Assembly (NCBI RefSeq): GCF_036985595.1
Contig: NZ_BTPU01000008.1
Span: 1 to 48,821 of the forward strand
Direction of reading: 5' to 3'
Source: Vallitalea maricola
GTDB taxonomy: Bacteria; Bacillota; Clostridia; Lachnospirales; Vallitaleaceae
Length of the DNA stretch: 48,821 nt
Positions 42,644-48,821 of the stretch are shown in pieces. The number at the start of each line of letters is the position of its first letter. Within the stretch, counting starts at the first letter, position 1. The position numbers and the translations under genes were made by a program. A model generated the notes under the pieces. The model was not told the DNA's origin, searched no databases, and saw nothing but the letters and a program-made list of their open reading frames with translations.

Positions 42644-42943
42644 TTATGAGAATAAATCTCCTGTTGCTGTATCAATTGCAGTTTCTGCTGAAGCATAATC
42701 AGTAGCAGCATTTGTTAAGAATGTTGAATATGAAGTTATAACTTGTGAGTAATTTTGAAAATCATTTTTTAAACCTAAAAATTTATTAATAAATTGTTCT
42801 GCTGCATCACTTCTCCAGTTAGCTTGTAGGTTTGTCATTAGAGTAGTTATATCCTCCATGATTCCATTAAATTGAGTATTAATACTTTTTATAGTAGAAG
42901 ATGTATCTTCTAACATCTGTGTAGTAACTGTAAATTGTGCCAT
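42644..42943 (-). CDS. WXG100-family protein (EsxA-like)
   Basis: This 99-residue protein is a helical hairpin with the turn motif W-R-S (NWRSDAAEQF) at about 63 and a C-terminal YxxxE signal, YASAE. No signal peptide. WXG100 proteins are secreted as dimers by type VII systems and needed for secretion. AAGGAAGG precedes the ATG. Third of three WXG100 genes in a row; its Ser at the Gly position is tolerated in the family. Confidence 0.9.
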   Translation of the reverse strand: MAQFTVTTQMLEDTSSTIKSINTQFNGIMEDITTLMTNLQANWRSDAAEQFINKFLGLKNDFQNYSQVITSYSTFLTNAATDYASAETAIDTATGDLFS

Positions 42944-42983
42944 ATATATCCTTCCTTTCTATAATAGATTTATCTATTGATTA

Positions 42984-43286
42984 TTATCTAGCTAATCTAC
43001 CTGCATTACTTATAATATTTTCCTCTGTTTTTCTATACACATTGGCTGCTTTCATTAAAAATTCTGAATAATTTCTGAGAACTTTTTCTAATTTCATAAA
43101 TTCAGGTTTGAAGTTAGTAATTTGGTTAGCATAAGCTGTATTACCTTCACCTTTCCATTGAGAACTTAAATTATTTACTTCTGTTATTAATTTTTCATAT
43201 AATCTTTTATATTCATCCACCTTTTGAGTTACTTGTCCTGATTGTTTTTCTAAGACTTCTGGTGTTACATCAATTGATTTTGACAT
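42984..43286 (-). CDS. WXG100-family protein
   Basis: This 100-residue protein has the canonical WxG turn QWKGEGNTAY and C-terminal YxxxE signal YRKTE. AGGAGG lies 9-10 nt before the ATG. It differs from both neighbours, so the three are not recent copies and may form heterodimers. Confidence 0.92.
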   Translation of the reverse strand: MSKSIDVTPEVLEKQSGQVTQKVDEYKRLYEKLITEVNNLSSQWKGEGNTAYANQITNFKPEFMKLEKVLRNYSEFLMKAANVYRKTEENIISNAGRLAR

Positions 43287-43337
43287 AATATAAAACCTCC
43301 TTTTAATTATAAGTAATTCCTTATTATTTCTTTGATT

Positions 43338-43664
43338 TTAATCATAATAGTCCGATTGTCTATCTAACCAATCGTAATATGCTTCAAGTCTTCTATCATC
43401 CTCTCTTTTTATGTCATATGCAACATCAGATATTCTTGTCGCTATATCAGACATTTTTCTGGATGTAGACTTTATGTCTCCTTCCAGCATCTCACCTTGA
43501 CCAATAAATTCTCTGGATGCTTCACCTTTCCATATGTACACTATATCATTAATGATATTATTCAAATCTCTTGACTCATTACTTAAATCACTTGACAATT
43601 GTCTTATTTTTCTTACTTGATTCATAACATGTGAATAATTAATTCTTCTTCTAGGTCGGACCAT
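43338..43664 (-). CDS. WXG100-family protein, basic N-terminus
   Basis: This 108-residue protein has WxG turn YIWKGEASREF and a C-terminal YDWLD (YxxxD). It starts with an unusual VRPRRRINY stretch and has many charged residues. GGGAGG lies 7 nt before the ATG. It is the first gene of the operon, behind the shared upstream element (43739-43809). Confidence 0.88.
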   Translation of the reverse strand: MVRPRRRINYSHVMNQVRKIRQLSSDLSNESRDLNNIINDIVYIWKGEASREFIGQGEMLEGDIKSTSRKMSDIATRISDVAYDIKREDDRRLEAYYDWLDRQSDYYD

Positions 43665-43738
43665 TTTTTTCCTCCCTTTGCAATACTTTACTTATCAATA
43701 TATTGATTTGTTTTTTATTATGTTTTCTTACAAGTAAT

Positions 43739-43809
43739 ATGATATAGAATAATTAATTTTTTTTCAACAAATCCTGACGAACGACACGTTTTATGGGATA
43801 AAATGCATT
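43739..43809 (-). promoter_or_regulatory. Shared upstream element and promoter, copy 2 (WXG100 operon)
   Basis: 43758-43809 is the second copy of the element at 39069-39120, with the same distances between its blocks. The -35-like TTGAAA (43762-43767) is 17 bp from TATCAT (43739-43744) on the minus strand. The rest of the gap (43810-44020) is AT-rich, with no gene seen. Confidence 0.65.
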
Positions 43810-44020
43810 TCAAAGTAAAAATAGCTAAAAAATTATACTATTTCTTGTGAAATTGCACCAATAGAAAATTGTCGTATTTTGTAACATTTTTGCTAGAAGA
43901 TTGTGATATGCCAATGATAAAATTGATAATCTAAGATATTTCTCAACTAAATATTAAGTGTAAAAAGATTATCATATTACTTTATTTCATATTTAAATCT
44001 ATAACTGAACACATAAAATA

Positions 44021-44065
44021 AGTGCATATATGAATTTTGCATATTTAAAAATTCGTGCATGCACT
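44021..44065 (-). terminator. Hairpin after the four-helix membrane protein gene
   Basis: AGTGCAT..ATGAATTTT pairs with AAAATTCGT..ATGCACT, with a two-base internal mismatch and a short loop. TTATTTTAT follows on the minus strand. Confidence 0.65.
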
Positions 44066-44076
44066 CATCTAATTAG

Positions 44077-44505
44077 CTAAGATAGTTTACTATCTTCTGT
44101 TATCATTTCAATTTGGTATTTATTTATGTAATAATAATTAATAATATATTTTATACCCATTCCCATTAATATAGATAATATCAGTGATATAAAACCAAGA
44201 ATTAGAAAAGCCTGGTCATTGGATATTTTATCTTTTAAACTTCTTCCTACAAGTATACCCATAAGAGGGGCTACAAATATGAAGGTCAAACCACTTTTAT
44301 TTTTTTTAGGATTACTTTGATTAACCTTCTTAATATAGCTAATAGAATATACTGTCATAAAGGTTATATAGATAATCAAAATAAGAAGAATTTCCATTAC
44401 CGTCATAACTCTATTTATTGAAAACACTTTGAAAACCCCTAACAAGCATTCAAATGATACTATAAGTAAACTAGTACCAATATACAAAAACTGGTAAAAA
44501 ACCAA
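44077..44505 (-). CDS. Four-helix membrane protein downstream of a toxin stub
   Basis: This protein of up to 142 residues has four predicted helices (about 5-27, 35-57, 73-92, 100-125) and a short charged loop KKVNQSNPKKNK. No family recognised. The first possible start (TTG 44505) has no ribosome-binding site, and the sequence just before it is where similarity to the toxin gene begins (44509). Its true 5' end may therefore have been lost or replaced by recombination. Its place after a toxin remnant suggests a stranded immunity protein, as four-helix proteins are for membrane-acting toxins (inference). Confidence 0.5.
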   Translation of the reverse strand: MVFYQFLYIGTSLLIVSFECLLGVFKVFSINRVMTVMEILLILIIYITFMTVYSISYIKKVNQSNPKKNKSGLTFIFVAPLMGILVGRSLKDKISNDQAFLILGFISLILSILMGMGIKYIINYYYINKYQIEMITEDSKLS

Positions 44506-44508
44506 AGA

Positions 44509-44837
44509 GCTTATAATACTGAATTTCTTCTCCTGTAAGTAACTTATATAATTCTTCCCTAAGTTCTTTTTTATGTTGCTTCTCTTTTTGTGTATAACCT
44601 GGTATACCTGTTACATATTCTTTGGCTCCATGTGGATCCATGCTGCATAGAAATTGTAATTCTTCTACTGTTAATTCCAATGATCTATTTTGTACAGCAT
44701 GACCTAGAGCTGTAGCTGATGGGGATTCATTTAATTTTTTTACTGCCTCACTTCTGGCACCATAACCGCCATGTACTAAATTACGACTGGCTTCATATGT
44801 ATCCTCACCAACATATTTCCATATTACATTTTTATCT
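44509..44837 (-). pseudogene. Truncated stub of a polymorphic toxin gene
   Basis: The stub is almost identical to 48466-48797 inside the toxin gene at the window edge (329 versus 332 bp; one 3-nt gap). It encodes the same NVIWKYVGEDTYEA, LGHAVQNRS and MDPHGAKEYVTGIPGYTQ segments. The similarity stops abruptly at both ends. An in-frame stop lies just upstream and the frame ends in an unrelated FGFLPVFVYWY tail. It has no start with a ribosome-binding site. Confidence 0.85.
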
Positions 44838-44849
44838 GTAAGTTAAAAA

Positions 44850-44896
44850 CCATATATGATATACAGTAATTAATATTAATCTAGTTATCATATAGG
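44850..44896 (-). terminator. Terminator after the 202-residue immunity-like gene
   Basis: CCATATATGATA (44850-44861) pairs with TATCATATAGG (44886-44896). TTTTTAAC follows on the minus strand. Confidence 0.65.
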
Positions 44897-44905
44897 GGAA
44901 TTTTT

Positions 44906-45514
44906 TTAGCTTAGAATTTCGAATTTACTAAGTTCTAGGAATTTATATAAATATTCTTTTCCTAATTCATCTGTTATTATATGATTCTCCATTAATTCCT
45001 TATTAATGGAGTAGTAATTATCAAGTTCTAGGCTATAATTAAATGCTACTTGATATGCCCATAATTCATCTGATTCAGTGTTAAATACTATGAATTTTTT
45101 GTTGTCAGCTTTAAATATAACTAGATAATTAGTATCAATATTTACAACAGAAAAATTATTATCTTTGCTAACACTTAATTCTGGTGAAGCAAATTTAAAG
45201 ATATTTTTTGCATGTTCCATAATAACCATAACATCATTAATATCATTACATGATAATACACTTCTCTTATTAGAATATCTGTTTTTTTCAAGAAGTAAAA
45301 GAGTCATAAGCAATGCTTCATCTTGGTCGTTGAACATCAATTTTATTGTATCTTTTCCTCTTTCACTTGTCATTAAAACATATTTATCATTCACTTTTTT
45401 TAATTTTGTAATAACATCTGATTGAATATTATAAATGTAATTGCCTAAAATATCACAGCAGTAATTATAGTCTTTACTTTTTTTATTTAAATATTTTAGT
45501 ATTTTTTGTAACAT
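44906..45514 (-). CDS. Imm59-like domain protein, immunity partner of the decayed TNT tip
   Basis: This 202-residue cytoplasmic protein contains, at about 38-80, LKKVNDKYVLMTSERGKDTIKLMF and a helix ALLMTLLLLEK. The order matches the Imm59-like protein at 39361 (IRKVNDHWSVFTSDER, then KALEDFIERL). The C-terminal 120 residues are unassigned. GAGGAGG lies 5 nt before the ATG. It begins 50 bp after the stop of the frameshifted TNT module, so it is the toxin's immunity gene, still intact after the toxin decayed. The match is by eye and weak; the position makes it stronger. Confidence 0.6.
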   Translation of the reverse strand: MLQKILKYLNKKSKDYNYCCDILGNYIYNIQSDVITKLKKVNDKYVLMTSERGKDTIKLMFNDQDEALLMTLLLLEKNRYSNKRSVLSCNDINDVMVIMEHAKNIFKFASPELSVSKDNNFSVVNIDTNYLVIFKADNKKFIVFNTESDELWAYQVAFNYSLELDNYYSINKELMENHIITDELGKEYLYKFLELSKFEILS

Positions 45515-45563
45515 ATATCCTCCTCTTTACTCCATAATTTTTAAAAATCCATTTTTTATTAAT

Positions 45564-46075
45564 TCATTTTACACCCATTTCAGTAAGATATTGAGTCCCT
45601 TTTCCTGCTTGATCAAACCAAGGTGCTATTTCACCTGATTTAACACTAAAAGTCTAGTTACTTTATATCTTGTATATGGTTGTCCTTTCATAAATGGTGG
45701 TAAAGCTCTACTTTCAAAGCTAATTCCATCTGGTGAAAAATATTTACCGTTTCCATTGCTTCCATATCTATCAATAATTGTATTAGGTCTTAATGTATCT
45801 ATACTATATTTGCCATTAGTAAATCCTTCAATATTTACATCACCATTAGTCCCTGGGTATATAGGATTACCCGTACTTTGATTAAAATATTTAGGATTAT
45901 CATATACATCTTTATACTTTAAGTATAAATCATCATTTGGAGTAAAATTCCATCTATCAATTTTTGCTCTATCTGCTTCAGAAATTATATTTTTAGTTCC
46001 GACTAAAAACTCCTCATCCTTATCCGTAGAATTCAAAGCATTAATAATGAACTGTTCATCTGCATCAGTAGCACC
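45564..46075 (-). pseudogene. Orphan TNT toxin tip with C-terminal frameshift
   Basis: From 46075 the frame reads GATDADEQFIINALNSTDKDEEFLVGT, as in the toxin gene near the window edge, then a linker and a TNT domain with TIIDRYGSNGNGKYFSPDG, ESRALPP and YTRYKV. A one-base change near 45650 throws it out of frame, ending at 45626. In the next frame the family's C-terminus is intact: SGEIAPWFDQAGKGTQYL, stop at 45564. The 5' part is missing and an IS256 fragment abuts it. A silent cassette or dead gene. Confidence 0.85.
46002..46075. repeat. 74-bp direct repeat of the pre-toxin junction (partner 48114-48187)
   Basis: Nearly identical 74-bp blocks encoding GATDADEQFIINALNSTDKD.. in the orphan TNT tip and in the edge toxin, immediately before the point where the two tips diverge. 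Such homology would let a tip recombine onto a full-length toxin. Confidence 0.85.
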
Positions 46076-46077
46076 GG

Positions 46078-46172
46078 AAATATGTTTTTGGTTTTAGTTA
46101 CTTTTCTATATTGTGTATTTAAGCTTTCAATAACATTGGTCGTATACATTATCTTTCTGATATCATTAGGAA
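46078..46172 (-). mobile_element. IS256-family transposase fragment
   Basis: The minus strand reads FPNDIRKIMYTTNVIESLN followed by TQYRKVTKTKN, the strongly conserved C-terminal part of IS256 (Mutator-type) transposases. Both sides are lost: the orphan TNT tip on one side and the 3' end of a group II intron on the other. Confidence 0.85.
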
Positions 46173-47380
46173 ACTATCGAGTAGGAGGTAGATAATTATT
46201 TTATCTACCATCCTCTCACATCACCGTACGTACCGTTCGGTATACGGCGGTTCATTAAGAATTAATGTATTAACTGATAACGCTTTACTAAACTTTTATA
46301 CCCTAGTTCTTCTAGGTAAGCATTCGTTAACGTTCTTGACAAAATTGGACTTTTGGCTATTCGCAGATAGCCTTTTCTTGTGTTTGCATATTCCCACGAC
46401 TTTTGTTTGTTAATCCCTATTTTTATTAATTTCCTATGGCTAGTCTTGACTTTCTTCCATTGTTTCCAAATGCATGCTCTTATTCTTCGTCTTATCCAGC
46501 TCTCAATATCTTTTATTCTATTTCTACATTTAGCTATTTTGAAGTAGTTAATCCATCATTATTATTTCATTTAATTTCTTTAATCTAAACTCCATACTAA
46601 TTCCCCAATTCCTGTTGGCCACTTTCCTAAGTTTCTCTTTGAATATTTTATAGGATTTCTCGTGTATTCTTATTTGTACTTCATTCCTACTAAAGTAGAA
46701 TGAAAATCCGAGAAATTTACTCTTTGTTACTAGGTCTACTTTGCTCTTTTCTTGGTTAACTTTTAATTTCAGTTTTCCTTCAAGTAATCTTATCATACTT
46801 TTCATAACTCTTTCTCCTGCCTTCTTGCTTTTGACGTATATATTACAGTCATTGGCGTAACGGCAAAATTTATGTCCTCGTTTTTCTAGTTCTTTATCTA
46901 CTTCATCCAGCATTATATTTGATAACAGTGGACTAAGTGGACCACCTTGTGGTGTTCCTTTATCATTTAATACTTTTATTCCTTGTATCATTATTCTACT
47001 TTGTAGATATTTTCTTATTAGTTTTAATACTCTTTTATCTTTTACTTTTCTAGATAAGCGATTCATCAGTATGTCATTATTTACTTTATCAAATAATTTT
47101 TCTAAGTCCATATCTACAACCCACTTGTTTTCTTCGTTAATGTATTTCTTTGCCTGTAACATTGCCATCTTGGCACTTTTCTTAGGACGAAATCCATACT
47201 ACTAATTGAAAATGTCAGTTCATAGATTTTACTTATTTCTGTGCTATGGCTTGTTGTATCATTCTATCTAGCACCCTTTTTTGGATATAAACTTTAGCTA
47301 ATATTTTAACATTCCCTCTATCATTCCACTGTACCAGTCCTAATGAAAGCTCTTTAACATTTAGTATCATTCACTCAAAA
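46172..47380 (-). mobile_element. Decayed, 5'-truncated group II intron
   Basis: The 3' end is intact. Domain V-like sequence is read on the minus strand from 46254 (CCGCCGTATACCG, loop, CGGTACGTACGG), then GTGATGTGAGAGG, a domain VI stem (GGTAGATAA / TTATCTACC) and the usual CCTACTCGAT end at about 46172. It encloses a broken reverse transcriptase gene. The 5' end with domain I is missing (nothing recognisable beyond about 47380). It is inserted in the IS256 transposase gene. Confidence 0.85.
46262..47250 (-). pseudogene. Group II intron reverse transcriptase/maturase, inactivated
   Basis: Open frame 47168-46548 covers the fingers-palm region: GTPQGGPLSPLLSNIMLDEVD and a catalytic box RYANDCNIYV, in which the second Asp-adjacent position of YADD has become Asn. 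Upstream YGFRPKKSAK is cut off by a stop, and earlier sequence (VYIQKRVLDRMIQQAIAQ) is in yet another frame. Downstream, after a one-base shift near 46550, the maturase X/C-terminal part continues (RIRACIWKQWKKVKTSHRK.. to a stop at 46262). Several lesions; not functional. Confidence 0.88.
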
Positions 47381-47436
47381 GTATAAACTAACCTTTTCTT
47401 CTTCATTATAAAATAATATTAAATTTAATTAATAAT

Positions 47437-47835
47437 CTAGTAGATATACATATCAATGTCAAATTCTGCACCAATATAGTTCATTAGTTCAATGGCTTGT
47501 GATTTAATGGATATAATCGGTTTAACTTCATCTTCAATCTTAACGGTAATAAGAAATAAATAATCAACGTCAAATATCCTCTTTATTTCATGTAAAGTGT
47601 GTTTTTTCATTAATAAAATTTCAATTATCTTAGATAATTCATCATTTACATCTAACGATTCTACTTCACCTAAACTATATGTCCAACAAGTATCTTTCCT
47701 AGTTATATTTCTGTTATAAATATTGTCACCTTTGAGCCACTGTTCTGTTGGTTGAAGTTCTAATTTATAGGTAATGGTATTAAGATCAAATACTTCACCT
47801 GATATTACAAACTCTATATTTATACTAGTACTCAT
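47437..47835 (-). CDS. DUF4279 immunity protein
   Basis: This protein of about 132 residues belongs to DUF4279, a family often encoded beside polymorphic toxins: INIEFVISGEVFDLNTITYKLELQPTEQWLKGD, then TCWTYSLG. ATG 47835 is preferred because GAGAGG sits 6 nt before it; an upstream in-frame start lies inside the toxin gene's last codons. It begins 16 bp after the toxin stop. It should protect against the edge toxin's C-terminal domain. Confidence 0.8.
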   Translation of the reverse strand: MSTSINIEFVISGEVFDLNTITYKLELQPTEQWLKGDNIYNRNITRKDTCWTYSLGEVESLDVNDELSKIIEILLMKKHTLHEIKRIFDVDYLFLITVKIEDEVKPIISIKSQAIELMNYIGAEFDIDMYIY

Positions 47836-47851
47836 TCTATTACCTCTCATT

Positions 47852-48821
47852 CTATTTAATAAATTCATAAGTTGGAATTGGCTCACCTATACCACCTTTT
47901 CGATAAATCCACAGCATGCCACTATCTTTATCAATATATAGATCGTAATGTGCAATATTTTTCTTTCCAACAAAATCTTGTTTAAGTGCATGAGCATCAA
48001 TTCCTTTTTGTTTTAAATATCTATCTTTTGCCATTTTAATATTACTAGGAGTATATTTTTCAGCAGCACCTACAGTATTATTTCCAAAGACACCTTTAGC
48101 TTCACTCGTCCCCACTAATAACTCCTCATCCTTATCCGTAGAATTCAAAGCATTAATAATAAATTGTTCATCTGCATCTGTAGCACCTAAAGTACTATTA
48201 TAATCAGCTACCATTTTTCCTAACATACCATTAGCTGCTAAACCTGATGCCATCCTGAAGCCATATATGGATACTCCTTCTAAAAATACTCCTAAGGTGT
48301 TTAAACCATAAAATGCAACAGCAGTATATGTAATAGGTTTAACTACGCTGAGTAGATCATCAGGTATTCCATCATTAACTTCCAGCGCAAAATCAGCATT
48401 GCTTTTAACAGTTCCCCATATGTCACCTTTGGAGTTATCTGTTTTCTCCCAGTTTGACCATTTATGCTTATAATACTGAATTTCTTCTCCTGTAAGTATC
48501 TTATATAATTCTTCCCTAAGTTCTTTTTTATGTTGTTTCTCTTTTTGTGTATAACCTGGTATACCTGTTACATATTCTTTGGCTCCATGTGGGTCCATGC
48601 TGTATATAAATTGTAATTCTTCTACTGTTAATTCCAATGATCTATTTTGTACAGCATGACCTAGAGCTGTAGCTGATGAGGATTCATTTAATTTTTTTGC
48701 TGCCTCTACACTTCTAGCACCATAACCAGCATGTACTAAATTACGACTAGCTTCATATGTATCCTCACCAACATATTTCCATATTACATTTTTATCTATG
48801 AATAGTATATCATTGTTTTCC
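47852..48821 (-). CDS. Polymorphic toxin, C-terminal part (runs off the window)
   Basis: The frame is open to the window end (48821); the TTG at 48637 is internal, since coding continues upstream as NDILFIDKNVIWKYVGEDTYEA.. The visible 323 residues contain a conserved pre-toxin part (MDPHGAKEYVTGIPGYTQ, a hydrophobic pair of helices around VVKPITYTAVAFYGL and FRMASGLAANGM, then ATDADEQFIINALNSTDKDEE). A short C-terminal toxin module of about 66 residues follows (IKMAKDRYLKQKGIDAHALK, AHYDLYIDKDSG, YRKGGIGEPIPTYEF). It resembles small nuclease-like tips of polymorphic toxins, perhaps type 33; I cannot name it firmly. It is followed by its DUF4279 immunity gene. Confidence 0.75.
   Translation of the reverse strand, partial: ENNDILFIDKNVIWKYVGEDTYEASRNLVHAGYGARSVEAAKKLNESSSATALGHAVQNRSLELTVEELQFIYSMDPHGAKEYVTGIPGYTQKEKQHKKELREELYKILTGEEIQYYKHKWSNWEKTDNSKGDIWGTVKSNADFALEVNDGIPDDLLSVVKPITYTAVAFYGLNTLGVFLEGVSIYGFRMASGLAANGMLGKMVADYNSTLGATDADEQFIINALNSTDKDEELLVGTSEAKGVFGNNTVGAAEKYTPSNIKMAKDRYLKQKGIDAHALKQDFVGKKNIAHYDLYIDKDSGMLWIYRKGGIGEPIPTYEFIK
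48466..48797. repeat. 332-bp direct repeat of the toxin pre-region (partner 44509-44837)
   Basis: Over 90 % identical by eye to 44509-44837, with one 3-nt gap; both are read in the same frame. Recombination between the two would delete or swap everything between (about 3.6 kb, including the orphan TNT tip and the intron). Confidence 0.88.

Noticed and set aside
44471..44680. Short open frame as a separate small gene
   Set aside because: It is the 3' part of the toxin stub; its first 50 residues copy the edge toxin and its tail is out-of-context sequence.
46172..47380. A retron or other defence reverse transcriptase
   Set aside because: Domain V/VI sequence and the maturase C-terminus identify a group II intron.
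36484..48821. A prophage or phage tail module
   Set aside because: Lytic and peptidoglycan-binding domains are present, but no capsid, tail, terminase or integrase genes are; the WXG100, TNT and immunity genes explain the region.

Overview
The window comes from a low-GC, spore-forming anaerobic Firmicute. The evidence is strongly AT-rich DNA, a CotS-family spore-coat protein, a T-box leader, a short ProS with a C-terminal Cys-rich tail, a UPF0597 cysteine desulfidase-like protein, and WXG100 proteins. The protein style suggests Clostridia (Lachnospirales-like). That placement is inference; there is no rRNA or marker locus here to prove it.

Left part (1-17 kb). A sugar-type solute-binding lipoprotein diverges from a YesN/YesM-type two-component locus. 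This locus looks like a duplicated kinase-regulator operon in which copy 1 lost its kinase (a remnant remains) and copy 2 lost its regulator (only the first codons remain). After it come a CotS-like protein, cca, manA, a DUF3298-like lipoprotein, a natAB-like ABC exporter with a clear promoter and overlapping palindrome, a Gfo/Idh/MocA oxidoreductase, a GNAT-like protein and a cysteine desulfidase-like gene. Two long intergenic palindromes (9977-10166 and 15633-15743) sit between genes.

Middle (17-36 kb). An orphan CARF plus PD-(D/E)xK nuclease of the DUF1887/Card1 type lies directly downstream of a surface-glycan cluster: a GT39-like enzyme, two GtrB-like GT2 enzymes, a GtrA flippase, a DUF6056 membrane protein, a WsfD-DUF6273 fusion and a SpoIID-like/peptidoglycan-binding protein. 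A YbgC-like thioesterase follows. Then comes a peptide-defence-type module (OmpR regulator, short histidine kinase, ABC ATPase, ABC permease) with three regulator half-sites at exact 11-bp spacing. A polytopic membrane protein and T-box-controlled proS complete this part.

Right part (35-48.8 kb). This is a type VII secretion (ESX/Esa-like) effector island, all on the minus strand. Three WXG100 genes are followed by two effector cassettes of the same design: small helical partner, effector, downstream protective gene. Cassette 1 carries a TNT (NAD+ glycohydrolase) effector with an Imm59-like immunity gene. Cassette 2 carries a double cell-wall hydrolase (peptidoglycan-binding, SLT-like and cysteine-peptidase-like domains) with a membrane-anchored extracytoplasmic protein as its candidate immunity. 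Both the WXG100 operon and the second cassette have the same roughly 50-bp upstream element placed against the -35. Upstream of the WXG100 genes is a graveyard of toxin tips: a truncated toxin stub, a frameshifted TNT tip with its own Imm59-like gene, an IS256 transposase fragment interrupted by a decayed group II intron, and finally an intact toxin C-terminus with a DUF4279 immunity gene, running off the window edge. Long direct repeats within the pre-toxin region show how the tips were swapped or stranded. The secretion motor (EssC/YukAB) and membrane components are not in the window.
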